A stretch of 64,000 nucleotides of DNA from JASHPR01 sp963795055. GTDB taxonomy: Bacteria > Actinomycetota > Actinomycetes > Streptosporangiales > Streptosporangiaceae. This document shows positions 8,959 to 17,077 of this stretch, piece by piece. The DNA is taken from assembly GCA_963795055.1 (NCBI GenBank), contig CAWCGJ010000039.1:1-64000 (forward strand). Reading direction: 5' to 3'. The notes beneath the pieces are model-generated. The model searched no databases and had not been told where the DNA came from. It saw only the letters and a list, made by a program, of their open reading frames with translations. Numbering within the stretch: position 1 is the stretch's first letter; every line of letters begins with the position of its first letter. The position numbers and the translations under genes are program-made.

Positions 8959-9414
8959 TCACGCCCCGTAGCGGAACAGGACCTCGGCGACGCACACCGG
9001 CTTACTGCCGCCCTCGCGCTCGAAGGTAAGCACGAGCGTGGCCTGCAGCCCGCCGCTCACCTCCTCGACCGCCGCGCAGGCGATATCGGCGCGGACCCGG
9101 CTGCCCACCGGCAGCGGCGCGGGGAAGCGCACCCGGTTCAGGCCGTAGTTCACCGTGAGGGAGGCGTCCGTGACCTCCAGCACCTCCCACAGCAGCGCCG
9201 GCCCCAGCGACAGGGTGAGGTAGCCATGCGCGATCGGGCCGCCGAACGGCCCCGCCGCCGCCCGTTCCGGGTCGACGTGGATCCACTGGTGATCGCCGGT
9301 CGCGTCCGCGAACAGGTTTACCTGCCCCTGAGTGACCTCGTGCCAGGAGCTGGTGCCGAGGTGCTGGCCGGCCCGGTCACGCAGCTCGGCGAGGGTGAGT
9401 TTGAGTTCTGCCAT
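8959..9414 (-). CDS. MaoC-like hot-dog dehydratase / (R)-enoyl-CoA hydratase family
   Basis: A 151-residue single hot-dog domain. The hydratase-2 motif is present: FADATGDHQWIHVDPERAAAGPFGGPIAHGYLTLSL, with the catalytic Asp and His of the D-x(4)-H pattern. Such proteins hydrate trans-2-enoyl-CoA esters to (R)-3-hydroxyacyl-CoA. The gene converges on the DapB-like gene with only a few bases between stops and lies directly downstream of the small membrane-protein gene on the same strand, with which it is probably co-transcribed. Confidence 0.9.
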   Translation of the reverse strand: MAELKLTLAELRDRAGQHLGTSSWHEVTQGQVNLFADATGDHQWIHVDPERAAAGPFGGPIAHGYLTLSLGPALLWEVLEVTDASLTVNYGLNRVRFPAPLPVGSRVRADIACAAVEEVSGGLQATLVLTFEREGGSKPVCVAEVLFRYGA

Positions 9415-9415
9415 A

Positions 9416-9874
9416 TCACTGCTGTTCCCCGCCGCCCGGGCTCGATGCGGCCCGGGAGGCAGCGGGCTGCGCCGCCGACCCGGCCGCGGGCCCGGCCGGC
9501 TGGACCCGGTCGGCGCGCCAGGCGCGGTAGGCCAGCGTGGCGCCGACGATCAGGATGACCGCGGCGTTGAGCACGTGCAGGCCGCCCGCCGCCCCCGCGA
9601 TCGCCAGCACCGGCTGCAGCAGCGTCAACACCAGCAGCGCCAGCGCCCACTTCCACCGGCCGTTGCGGGCCACGAGCGCCGCGATCAGCAACGCCACGGC
9701 CAGCAGCATGACGATCATGCCGTTGAACCGGTGCGGGTCGAGGGCGGTTGAGTCACGGGCCGCGGTCCCCGGGCCGGCGCTGAACACCCCCGACCCGGCC
9801 AGGAAGAACTGCAGCAGCACGTCGACGACGAACAGCGCCGTCAGGTAGCGGTAGATGATTCGCCCCGTGTTCAT
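9416..9874 (-). CDS. DUF6220-type four-helix membrane protein
   Basis: A 152-residue integral membrane protein with four hydrophobic helices: YLTALFVVDVLLQFFLAGSGVF, an RFNGMIVMLLAVALLIAAL segment, ALALLVLTLLQPVLAIAG and LNAAVILIVGATLAYRA. The layout and the FNG and LHVLNA motifs match DUF6220 proteins, whose function is unknown. The start is set at ATG 9874 (MNTGRIIYRYL), because the upstream in-frame extension is polar and unlike the family. The C-terminus is an Ala/Pro-rich tail. It directly precedes the MaoC gene on the same strand. Confidence 0.8.
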   Translation of the reverse strand: MNTGRIIYRYLTALFVVDVLLQFFLAGSGVFSAGPGTAARDSTALDPHRFNGMIVMLLAVALLIAALVARNGRWKWALALLVLTLLQPVLAIAGAAGGLHVLNAAVILIVGATLAYRAWRADRVQPAGPAAGSAAQPAASRAASSPGGGEQQ

Positions 9875-10026
9875 GATGCCGAAGCTAATCGCGCCGGCCG
9901 CCCAGTCCCAGGGCGTTACCAGGCGTCTGCCGGTGGGCCTACCACTACTCACGACGGTCGCCACGCGATCAGCCTGGCCCGGCGACCGGCCCGCCACGCC
10001 GCGGACCGTTACGGAAAAATCGGAAG

Positions 10027-10860
10027 ATGACCGTCACCTGTTTCCTGGGCATCGACCTGGCCTGGCGCGAGGACCGGGCCGACCTCCCGGCCAACGAGAC
10101 CGGCGTGGCCGCGATCGACCCCGCCGGTCGGGTCCTGGACGCCGGCTGGACTCGCGGCGTCGAGCCCACCCTGGCCTGGGCCGAGGCGGCGGCGGGCGGC
10201 GGCAGCGCGCTCATGTTCGTGGACGCGCCGCTGGTGGTGACCAACAAGGCCGGCCAGCGGCCGTGCGAGACCCAGGTCGGGCAGCGGTACGGCCGCTGGA
10301 AGGTGAGCGCCAACCCGACCAACACCCGCTCGCCCCGGCTGGCCGGGGTCCGGTTCCTGAGCCTGGCGCAGTCGTCCGGGTGGCGGTACTCCGACGGCCA
10401 CGGCGGGCCGCCGGCGGGCGGGCGCCTCCTGTCGGAGTGCTACCCGTACACCACGCTGGTCGGCGCGGCGGAACTCGGCTACGACCGGCAGCGCCCCCGT
10501 TACAAGCGCCAGCCGCCGGGCCTCCCGGCGGCCGTGTGGCGGCCCGAGCGCGCCGCGAACTGCGACACGCTGATCGGCCGGCTGGCCGGGCTCGCGGCCG
10601 CCGACCCGCCGCTGCGGCTGGATTCGCACCCGGTCACCCGCCGGCTGGCCGGGGAACCGTCACCCGTGAGCGACGCCGCGTACAAGCACCGCGAGGACCT
10701 GATCGACGCGCTGCTATGCGCCTGGACCGCGTCGCTGTGGGCGCGTCACGGGCTGCGCCGATGCCAGGTTCTCGGCCCGGCGCCGTGCGCCGGCGCCGGT
10801 CCGGCGGCTACCATCATCGCTCCGGCCCGGCCCGAGCAGCGAAGGGAGCCCCTACAGTGA
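10027..10860 (+). CDS. DUF429 protein (predicted RNase H-fold nuclease)
   Basis: A 277-residue protein of the DUF429 family. It shows the RNase H-like first strand with Asp (FLGIDLAW), a second acidic strand (LMFVDAPLVV), a conserved RPCETQVGQRYG patch, LLSECYPYTTLVG and a C-terminal KHREDLIDALLCAWTASLW, where the acidic residues resemble the third active-site strand of Holliday-junction-resolvase folds. The biochemical role is not established. Its stop overlaps the MurA start by four bases (GTGA), implying translational coupling. Confidence 0.8.
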   Translation: MTVTCFLGIDLAWREDRADLPANETGVAAIDPAGRVLDAGWTRGVEPTLAWAEAAAGGGSALMFVDAPLVVTNKAGQRPCETQVGQRYGRWKVSANPTNTRSPRLAGVRFLSLAQSSGWRYSDGHGGPPAGGRLLSECYPYTTLVGAAELGYDRQRPRYKRQPPGLPAAVWRPERAANCDTLIGRLAGLAAADPPLRLDSHPVTRRLAGEPSPVSDAAYKHREDLIDALLCAWTASLWARHGLRRCQVLGPAPCAGAGPAATIIAPARPEQRREPLQ

Positions 10861-12164
10861 TCTACGTGACCGACACCTGGCAGGTCGATCCGTCCGGGCC
10901 GTTGCGCGGCGACATCCACGTGCGCGGGTCGAAGAACGCGGTGTCCAAGCACATGGTCGCCGCGATGCTCGGCGACACGCCGAGCACGATCCGCAACGTC
11001 CCGGAGGTCGGCGACGTCGACATCACCGCCGCGATGCTCGAGTCCATTGGGTATTACGTCGGCCGGTCCGACGCCGAGATCACGATCGCGGCAGGGAACG
11101 CGGTCGAGCCCCGCGTCCCCGAGGCGTTCACCGGCCTGAACCGGATCCCGATCCTGATGCTGGGCCCGCTGCTGCACCAGACCGGCGAGGCGTTCGTGCC
11201 GCTGGTGGGCGGCGACCCGATCGGGCGGCGGCCGGTCGACTTCCACGTAGCCGCGCTGCGGGCCCTCGGCGCCGAGATAGACGTCGGCCCCAGCGGGATT
11301 ACGGCGCGCGCCTCCAAGCTGTACGGCGCGCGCATCGACCTGCCGTATCCGAGCGTGGGCGCGACCGAGACCGTGCTGCTGTCCGCGGTGCTGGCCGAGG
11401 GCAAGACCGTGCTGCGCGGCGCCGCCACCGAGCCCGAGGTGGTGGAGCTCGCGCTGTTCCTGCAGCGGATGGGTGCGCACATCGAGCTCAGCCCGGACCG
11501 GCGGATCGTCATCGAGGGCGTGCCGCGGCTGCGCGGGGCCTCGGCCCGGCTGTTCGGCGACCGGCTGGAGGCGTTCTCCTACCTGGTAGCCGGGCTGATC
11601 ACCGGCGGCGAGGTCCGGGTGCACGGCTGCCCGCAGGACCGGCTGGTCACCGCGATCACCACGCTGGCCCGGATGGGCGCCCGGTTCGAGATCACCGACG
11701 AGTGGATCACCGCGTCGGCGCCGGGCGGCCTGCGGTCGGCCGCGGTGCACACCGACACCCACCCCGGGTTCATGACCGACTGGCAGCAGCCGCTGATGGT
11801 GCTGTTCACCCAGGCCGACGGGATGTCGGTGCTGCACGAGACCGTGTTCGAGAACCGGCTCGTCTACGTCCCGGCCCTGCAGAAGATGGGCTGCGAGATC
11901 GAGGTGTTCGCGGCGTGCCTGGGCGGGGCCGCATGCCGCTTCCAGGACACCAACGCCGTGCACTCCGCGGTGATCCGGGGCGTGTCCAAGCTGCGCGGCG
12001 CGGAGGTCACGCTGCCCGACGTGCGCGCCGGGTTCTCCGCGGTGCTGGCCGCCGCCGTCGCCGACCAGCCTTCCTCGCTGCACGGCATCCACCACATCGA
12101 GCGCGGGTATCACCGGCCGTTCGAGCAGTTCGCCTCCCTCGGCCTCACCCTGCGCCGCGCCTGA
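10857..12164 (+). CDS. murA: UDP-N-acetylglucosamine 1-carboxyvinyltransferase (MurA), Asp at the catalytic Cys position
   Basis: A 435-residue EPSP-synthase-fold enzyme for the first committed step of peptidoglycan synthesis, transferring enolpyruvate from PEP to UDP-GlcNAc. The family residues Lys26-Asn27 (GSKNAVSKHM), the THPGFMTDWQQP Asp loop and the DVRAGFSAVLAA Arg loop are present. The PEP loop reads GGDPIGRRPVD, with Asp120 where E. coli has Cys115. Mycobacterial MurA carries the same Cys-to-Asp change, which is known to give fosfomycin insensitivity. The GTG start at 10857 follows a GAAGGGAG ribosome site and overlaps the DUF429 stop. A paralogue with another sugar-nucleotide substrate cannot be excluded. 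Confidence 0.9.
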   Translation: MIYVTDTWQVDPSGPLRGDIHVRGSKNAVSKHMVAAMLGDTPSTIRNVPEVGDVDITAAMLESIGYYVGRSDAEITIAAGNAVEPRVPEAFTGLNRIPILMLGPLLHQTGEAFVPLVGGDPIGRRPVDFHVAALRALGAEIDVGPSGITARASKLYGARIDLPYPSVGATETVLLSAVLAEGKTVLRGAATEPEVVELALFLQRMGAHIELSPDRRIVIEGVPRLRGASARLFGDRLEAFSYLVAGLITGGEVRVHGCPQDRLVTAITTLARMGARFEITDEWITASAPGGLRSAAVHTDTHPGFMTDWQQPLMVLFTQADGMSVLHETVFENRLVYVPALQKMGCEIEVFAACLGGAACRFQDTNAVHSAVIRGVSKLRGAEVTLPDVRAGFSAVLAAAVADQPSSLHGIHHIERGYHRPFEQFASLGLTLRRA

Positions 12165-12189
12165 CCGGGCCGTCCCGGGGCGGGTGCGC

Positions 12190-12528
12190 TCAGAGCAGCG
12201 GCAGCCCCGCGGTCACCCGGTCGACCCGCTCGCTGTCCGCGGGCCCGATCGCGCAGCAGGTCGCGGTGCCCTGCGCCACCTGGGTGCGGCCCGCGTCGTG
12301 CACGATCTCGACGGGGAGCCCGTCGGCCAGGGCCTGCCGGGCCAGGTCCAGCAGCCGCTCGCCGGTCGGCACCTTGAGCACCACCTTGGGCTGCCCCTCG
12401 CCGAGCCAGGCGGCCAGGTCGGCGTCGCGGCTGGCCAGCGCCGCGGTAACGGCCGCGTGGGCGACCTGCGCGGCGATCTTGCCGCGCCCCATGCCGAGAT
12501 CGGTCGGGACGACCAGCGCCAGCTTCAC
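12190..12528 (-). CDS. Peptidyl-tRNA hydrolase, Pth2 type
   Basis: A 112-residue protein matching the small Pth2 family, which releases tRNA from stalled peptidyl-tRNA. The diagnostic N-terminal pattern is LVVPTDLGMGRGKIAAQVAHAAVTAAL (canonical DLxMxxGKxAAQxxHA), followed by GQPKVVLKVP, the Leu-rich helix and VHDAGRTQVAQGTATCCAIGP. The start is taken as GTG 12528 (VKLALVVP), since the upstream frame is Arg-rich and unlike the family. It converges with MurA, with 25 bases between the stops. Confidence 0.88.
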   Translation of the reverse strand: MKLALVVPTDLGMGRGKIAAQVAHAAVTAALASRDADLAAWLGEGQPKVVLKVPTGERLLDLARQALADGLPVEIVHDAGRTQVAQGTATCCAIGPADSERVDRVTAGLPLL

Positions 12529-12680
12529 CGTGGCAGTTCCCTCACGTCTTCGGGGAGCGGTATGGCCACGCCGCCCGAGCCTACCGACCTGGCCCGGCCG
12601 GGACCGCACGCGGTAGCGTCGGTTCGCCGGGGCGCGTACCGGCGCGCCCCTGCGGCCCCGCGAGCAGAACGGGAGGGCAC

Positions 12681-13283
12681 GTGCCGGCAGACTCCCCGCC
12701 GACCGGCGAGCCTTCCGAGCCCGGCGCGGCACCCGAGGTACGGGCCTCCGATGCCGACCGGGACCGGGTCGTGGACGTGCTGCGCGACGCCGCGGCGGAC
12801 GGACGGCTGACCGTCGACGAGTTCGATGAGCGCCTGGAGGCCGCCCTGTCCGCCCGGACGCTCGGCGAACTGGCCCCGCTCACCGCCGACCTGGTGGCCG
12901 GGCCGGGCAGGCCGGCCCGGCCGGGCGCGGCCGCGGCGCCGCCCAGCGACGTGATCCGGATCGACCAGCGCGGCGGCTCGGTCCAGCGGGCCGGCCGCTG
13001 GATGGTTCCGCAGCGGCTGCAGTTGCGCGCGTCGTGGTGCGACGTGACGCTCGACTTCATCGACGCGGTGATCACGTACGACACGCTGTACGTCGACATG
13101 CACGTGCGCGGCGGATCGCTGGTCCTGGTGACCCGGCCGGGCGTGGTCGTGGACGCCGGCGACCTGCGGGTGCGCTACACCGACGTCGGCATCTACCCGG
13201 GTCCCGAGCCCGGCGCGCCGGTCGTGCTGCGGGTGTGGCTGGCCGGGCGCATGCGCTACGGCCGGATCGAGACGCGGTGGTGA
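12681..13283 (+). CDS. DUF1707 (SHOCT-like) domain protein
   Basis: A 200-residue protein. After a Pro-rich leader of about 20 residues comes the DUF1707 module VRASDADRDRVVDVLRDAAADGRLTVDEFDERLEAALSARTLGELAPLTADL (residues 20-72), a short actinobacterial domain often at the N-terminus of regulators or membrane proteins. The C-terminal half (RLQLRASWCDVTLDFIDAVI to VWLAGRMRYGRIETRW) looks like a beta-helical cell-wall-active or FHA-regulated module of unknown role. No transmembrane helix is visible. It starts at GTG and is divergent from pth2. An in-frame remnant of another gene follows its stop. Confidence 0.85.
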   Translation: MPADSPPTGEPSEPGAAPEVRASDADRDRVVDVLRDAAADGRLTVDEFDERLEAALSARTLGELAPLTADLVAGPGRPARPGAAAAPPSDVIRIDQRGGSVQRAGRWMVPQRLQLRASWCDVTLDFIDAVITYDTLYVDMHVRGGSLVLVTRPGVVVDAGDLRVRYTDVGIYPGPEPGAPVVLRVWLAGRMRYGRIETRW

Positions 13284-13326
13284 TGAGCGCGTTCCCGCGC
13301 GGGTGCCCGGCGGCCGCCCGCGACCC

Positions 13327-13490
13327 GGGTGGACGTGGGCCTGCGCTTCACCGATCCGCCGCTGTCGCCCCGCCTCGAGCCGGCCAGCGGCCCGGGACAG
13401 GCCACGCACAAGCTGTCGCTGCGCAGCCCGGCGGAAGTCGACGACGAGGTGCTGGGCCTCCTGTACGCGGCCTACGAGCAGAACGCCTGA
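13327..13490 (+). pseudogene. Orphan C-terminal protein fragment (DUF5655/DUF4287-like tail)
   Basis: In the frame starting at 13329 the DNA reads VDVGLRFTDPPLSPRLEP and ends VDDEVLGLLYAAYEQNA before a stop at 13488-13490. This resembles, from memory, the C-terminal tail of DUF4287/DUF5655-type proteins (xVDLGL...evDaeL...AAYdra). No upstream domain exists; the same frame is closed by two stops at 13281-13286. It is most simply the 3' remnant of a deleted gene. The assignment rests on a short pattern and is tentative. Confidence 0.45.
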
Positions 13491-13545
13491 CCGGCGCCAG
13501 CGCCCGCCCTTCCCGGCGCGGCGCGGCGGCGATACCTTGTCGGTC

Positions 13546-14322
13546 ATGCTGACAGCCAAGGTCAACGGGACGGACATCGCCTATGCCGACAGCGGGGGCG
13601 ACGGCCCGGCCGTCGTGCTCAGCCACGGCTACCTGATGGATCACACGATGTTCGACCCGCAGCTCTCTGCGCTGGCCCCGGAGTTCCGGGTCATCACCTG
13701 GGACGAGCGCGGGTTCGGCGGCACCCGGGCGGGCGGCCCGTTCTCGTACTGGGACTCCGCCCGCGACGTGCTCGGGCTGCTGGACCATCTCGGCCTGCCC
13801 CGGGCGGTGCTCGGCGGCATGTCCCAGGGCGGGTTCCTCAGCCTGCGGGCGGCGCTGCTGGCCCCCGAACGGGTGCGCGCGCTCGTGCTCATCGACACCC
13901 AGGCGGGCCAGGAGGACCCGGCGGTGGCGCCGAGCTACGAGCAGATGGAGGAGATCTGGCTGGCGCAGGGCCCGGAACCGGTCCAGGAGATCGTCGCGTC
14001 CATCATCCTGGGCGCGGTCGACCCGCAGCCGTGGTTCGCCAAGTGGGCGCGGCTGGACGCGGAGGATACGGACCACGCGTTCCGCTGCCTGATGGACCGC
14101 GACGACATCACCGGGCGGCTGGCCGAGATCGGCTGCCCCGCGCTGATCCTGCACGGCACCGCCGACGCGGCCATCCCCATGGCCAAGGCCGAGACGCTGC
14201 GCGACGGCCTGGCCGGCCCGGCCGAGCTGGTCGCGGTGGACGGCGGCTCGCACGCCGCCAACCTGAGCCACCCGGACCAGGTCAACGCCGCGCTGCTGGA
14301 GTTCCTGCGGGCATGGCCATAA
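13546..14322 (+). CDS. Alpha/beta hydrolase
   Basis: A 258-residue hydrolase with a full catalytic triad: oxyanion loop LSHGYLMD near residue 25, nucleophile elbow GMSQGG (Ser near 92), acid in HGTADAAIP and base in GGSHAANLSHP. A cap region lies between residues 125 and 190. It resembles the 3-oxoadipate enol-lactonase/haloperoxidase group, but the substrate cannot be fixed. The start is ATG 13546 (MLTAKVNGTDIAYAD), since the upstream extension is non-family sequence. The next gene is a PLP-dependent dehydratase on the same strand 59 bases downstream. Confidence 0.9.
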   Translation: MLTAKVNGTDIAYADSGGDGPAVVLSHGYLMDHTMFDPQLSALAPEFRVITWDERGFGGTRAGGPFSYWDSARDVLGLLDHLGLPRAVLGGMSQGGFLSLRAALLAPERVRALVLIDTQAGQEDPAVAPSYEQMEEIWLAQGPEPVQEIVASIILGAVDPQPWFAKWARLDAEDTDHAFRCLMDRDDITGRLAEIGCPALILHGTADAAIPMAKAETLRDGLAGPAELVAVDGGSHAANLSHPDQVNAALLEFLRAWP

Positions 14323-14381
14323 CGGGCCGGCGGCGCGGCCTCTCGCCACTCGCCGGCCCGGGCCCGTGGTAGAAACGGGCC

Positions 14382-15359
14382 ATGACCGACCTGGCTGCCC
14401 CGGACCTCGCCGACGTGCTCGCCGCCCGTGACCGCATCGCCCCGTACCTGCGGCCGACCCCGCTGTACCGCTACCCCGCGCTCGACGAGGTGACCGGCGC
14501 GCGGCTGCACGTCAAGCACGAGAATCACCAGCCGGTGGGGGCGTTCAAGGTCCGCGGCGGCGTGAACCTGGTCAGCCAGCTGAGCGAGCCGGAGCGGCGC
14601 CAGGGCGTCATCACCGCCTCGACGGGCAACCACGGCCAGTCGGTCGCCTACGCGGCCAACCTGTTCGGCGTGCGCGCGATCGTGTGCATGCCGGAGCAGG
14701 CCAACCCGGTGAAAGTGGAGTCGATGCGCGCGCTCGGCGCCGAGGTGATATTCCACGGCCGCGATTTCGACGACGCGCGCGAGTACTGCGAGAAGCACGC
14801 CGCCGAGCAGGGCTACCGCTACATCCACTCCGGGAACGAGCCGGCCCTGATCGCGGGCGTGGCCACGTACATCCTCGAGATCCTCGAGGCGCAGGCGGAC
14901 ACCGAGGTGATCATCGTGCCGGTGGGCGGGGGCAGCGGAGCCTCGGGCGCCTGCATCGTGGCCGGCGCGGTCCGCGGGTCGATCGAGGTCATCGGCGTGC
15001 AGTCCGAGGCGGCCCCCGCCGCCTACCGGTCCTGGCAGGCCGGCGCGCTCGTCGAGGACGCCACGAGCACATTCGCGGAGGGGCTGGCGACCCGGACCGC
15101 GTTCGAACTCCCGCAGCGGATCCTGCGGGAGCGGCTCAGCGACTTCGTCCTGGTCTCCGACGACGCGCTGCGCAACGCTACGCGGGTGATGATCGAGAAA
15201 ACGCGCAACCTGGTCGAGCAGGCCGGCGCGGCCGCGCTCGCCGCCGTGCTGGCCGACCCCGGGCGGTTCGCCGGCCGGAAGGTGGCGGTCGTCTGCAGCG
15301 GCGGCAACATCAGCCCGGCGCAGCTCGTCGCTCTCTGGCCGGACGCGCCCGCCTCCTGA
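14382..15359 (+). CDS. Threonine/serine dehydratase-like PLP enzyme
   Basis: A 325-residue fold-type II PLP enzyme. The Schiff-base lysine is in HENHQPVGAFKVRGG (near residue 52), the substrate loop is TASTGNHGQSVAYAA and the phosphate-binding loop is PVGGGSGASGA. There is no C-terminal ACT domain, so it resembles the catabolic/short threonine dehydratases and the EutB-like hydroxyectoine enzymes rather than the isoleucine-pathway IlvA. The expected reaction is deamination of a beta-hydroxy amino acid to a 2-oxo acid. It stands downstream of an alpha/beta hydrolase and converges on the macro-domain gene. Confidence 0.88.
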   Translation: MTDLAAPDLADVLAARDRIAPYLRPTPLYRYPALDEVTGARLHVKHENHQPVGAFKVRGGVNLVSQLSEPERRQGVITASTGNHGQSVAYAANLFGVRAIVCMPEQANPVKVESMRALGAEVIFHGRDFDDAREYCEKHAAEQGYRYIHSGNEPALIAGVATYILEILEAQADTEVIIVPVGGGSGASGACIVAGAVRGSIEVIGVQSEAAPAAYRSWQAGALVEDATSTFAEGLATRTAFELPQRILRERLSDFVLVSDDALRNATRVMIEKTRNLVEQAGAAALAAVLADPGRFAGRKVAVVCSGGNISPAQLVALWPDAPAS

Positions 15360-15426
15360 GTTACTGCATGCCGACTGAGGACGGCCCGCCAGGCCCGGCT
15401 CACGTCAAGCGGCGGGCGGCCTGCCT

Positions 15427-15930
15427 TTACCCGCTGAGGGCCGCCGTGAGCAGGTTGAACGTGTCCTCGTCGAAGGCCACCAGCCGCACCCGCTCGACGG
15501 CGGCCGGCGCGGACCTGACGGTCGTCACCGCGATCTGCGCGGCCTGATCCGGCGGGAACCCGTAGACGCCGGTGGCGATGGCCGGGAACGCGACGCTGCG
15601 GGCCTGCAACTGGTCGGCGACCTCCAGGCTGCGCCGGTAGCACGAGGCCAGGACGCCGGCCTCGCCGGAACCGCCGCCCGCCCAGACCGGCCCCACCGTG
15701 TGGATGATGTGCCGGACCGGCGGGTCGAGGTCAAAGGCCGGCGTGGCCATCGCATCGCCCGGCTGGCAGGGCCCGATCGCGCCGCCCGCCTCGGCCAGGC
15801 GCCCGCCCGCCGCCCGGTGGATGGCCCCATCCACCCCGCCGCCGCCCCGCAGGGACTGGTTCGCGGCCGTAACGATGGCGTCCACGTTCTCCTGGGTGAT
15901 GTCGCCGCGCACGACTTCGATCGCGACCAT
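15427..15930 (-). CDS. Macro-domain protein (ADP-ribose / O-acetyl-ADP-ribose hydrolase type)
   Basis: A 167-residue stand-alone macro domain. It has the YmdB/MacroD-like elements VVRGDITQENVDAIVTAANQSLRGGGGVDGAIHRAAG (adenosine and distal-ribose binding, including the Asn-containing AANQSLRGGGGVDG) and IHTVGPVW, plus SVAFPAIATGVYGFP. The family hydrolyses O-acetyl-ADP-ribose or removes mono-ADP-ribose from proteins. A sirtuin, which produces O-acetyl-ADP-ribose, is encoded in the same window near 53 kb, but nothing links the two loci directly. It converges with the dehydratase gene; a GC-rich imperfect hairpin (GCCCGCC/GGCGGGC) lies in the 67-base gap. Confidence 0.92.
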   Translation of the reverse strand: MVAIEVVRGDITQENVDAIVTAANQSLRGGGGVDGAIHRAAGGRLAEAGGAIGPCQPGDAMATPAFDLDPPVRHIIHTVGPVWAGGGSGEAGVLASCYRRSLEVADQLQARSVAFPAIATGVYGFPPDQAAQIAVTTVRSAPAAVERVRLVAFDEDTFNLLTAALSG

Positions 15931-16010
15931 GGCCCGATGATGCCACCGCGGTAACGGCCGGGAGTTTCCGGGGAGGATGTCAGCGATGGATCGGGGTGAA
16001 GGAGGCCACC

Positions 16011-16907
16011 ATGGCCCGGATAGCGATCATCACCGGGGCCGCCTCCGGGATCGGGCGCGCGCTGGCCGGCGCGCTGGCCGCCCGGGGCGACACCGTCGTG
16101 CTGGCCGACATCGACGGCGACGCCGCCGACCGCGCCGCGCGGGAACTGGCCCGGGAAGGGCCGGGCCCGGCGACGGCCGCGGCGGTGGACGTCCGCGACG
16201 CAGCGGCCGTCCAGGCCCTGGTGGACAGCACCAGGGAACGGCACGGCCGGCTGGACGTGATGGTGAACAACGCCGGCATCGGCGTGGCCGGCGAGGTCAG
16301 GGAACTGCTGCTGGCGCACTGGGACCGGGCGATCGACGTCAACCTGCGCGGGGTCGTGCACGGGGTGCACGCCGCTTACCCGGTCATGATCCAGCAGGGG
16401 TCCGGACACATCGTGAACACCGCCTCGCTGGCCGGGCTCCTGCCGTCCCCGCTGCTGACGCCGTACGCGATGACCAAGCACGCCGTGGTCGGGCTGAGCC
16501 TGTCGCTTCGGGCCGAGGCCGCCGCCTACGGGGTCCGGGTCACCGTGGTGTGCCCGGGTGTGGTGGACACGCCGATCCTCGACAAGGAGGGCCCGGAGGA
16601 CCTACCCCGGCCGACCCTGTTCACCGGGCGCGGGCGGGAGTACTTCCGGCACGTGCAGCCCCGCTTCTACCCCGCGGACCGGCTCGCGCGGGACATCGTG
16701 CGAGGGATCGACCGCAACTCCGCCCTGGTCATAGCGCCCAGGTCGGCGCGGGTGGCGTCGCAGCTCTGGCGGTACGCCCCGGTGGTGGTCAACCAGATGA
16801 CCCAGCGGCAGCTGGCGTGGGCCCGGGCCGCGTTCGCCACCCCGCCGGCCGAGACCGTTACCGGGCCCGATGCCAGGCCCCTGCCTCCGCTCGTCGACCA
16901 GCGGTGA
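16011..16907 (+). CDS. Short-chain dehydrogenase/reductase
   Basis: A 298-residue classical SDR. Cofactor motif TGAASGIGRAL is at residue 9 onward, VNNAGIG follows near residue 86, and the catalytic Ser and YAMTK lie near residues 140-155. The acidic residue after the second strand (VLADIDG) suggests NAD(H) preference. A C-terminal extension of about 50 residues (AIDRNSALVIAPRSARVASQLWRYAP region) resembles the longer SDRs of lipid or steroid metabolism. The start is ATG 16011, with GGAGG at 16001-16005. It stands alone between divergent and convergent neighbours. Confidence 0.9.
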   Translation: MARIAIITGAASGIGRALAGALAARGDTVVLADIDGDAADRAARELAREGPGPATAAAVDVRDAAAVQALVDSTRERHGRLDVMVNNAGIGVAGEVRELLLAHWDRAIDVNLRGVVHGVHAAYPVMIQQGSGHIVNTASLAGLLPSPLLTPYAMTKHAVVGLSLSLRAEAAAYGVRVTVVCPGVVDTPILDKEGPEDLPRPTLFTGRGREYFRHVQPRFYPADRLARDIVRGIDRNSALVIAPRSARVASQLWRYAPVVVNQMTQRQLAWARAAFATPPAETVTGPDARPLPPLVDQR

Positions 16908-17077
16908 CGGGCATGACCGGGGTGCCGGCGGCCCCGGCCGGGAAAGCGCGGTCCTGGGCGCGCTGCCGGTCCGGGCCCAGATCAGCCGCGCGTGGCTGAT
17001 GACCGGCACCAGGGAGCCGGACAGCTGGCGCGCCATCGCCGAGCTGCCCCTGGCCGGAGGCTGACCGCCGCCCGGTG

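Noticed and set aside
15360..15426. Rho-independent terminator between the dehydratase and macro-domain genes
   Set aside because: GCCCGCC/GGCGGGC can pair, but the 20-base loop and lack of a T-tract make it too weak to list as a feature.
16914..17064. Short frame after the SDR gene ending ISRAWLMTGTREPDSWRAIAELPLAGG
   Set aside because: It looks protein-like but is too short, lacks a start with a ribosome site, and matches nothing I can name.
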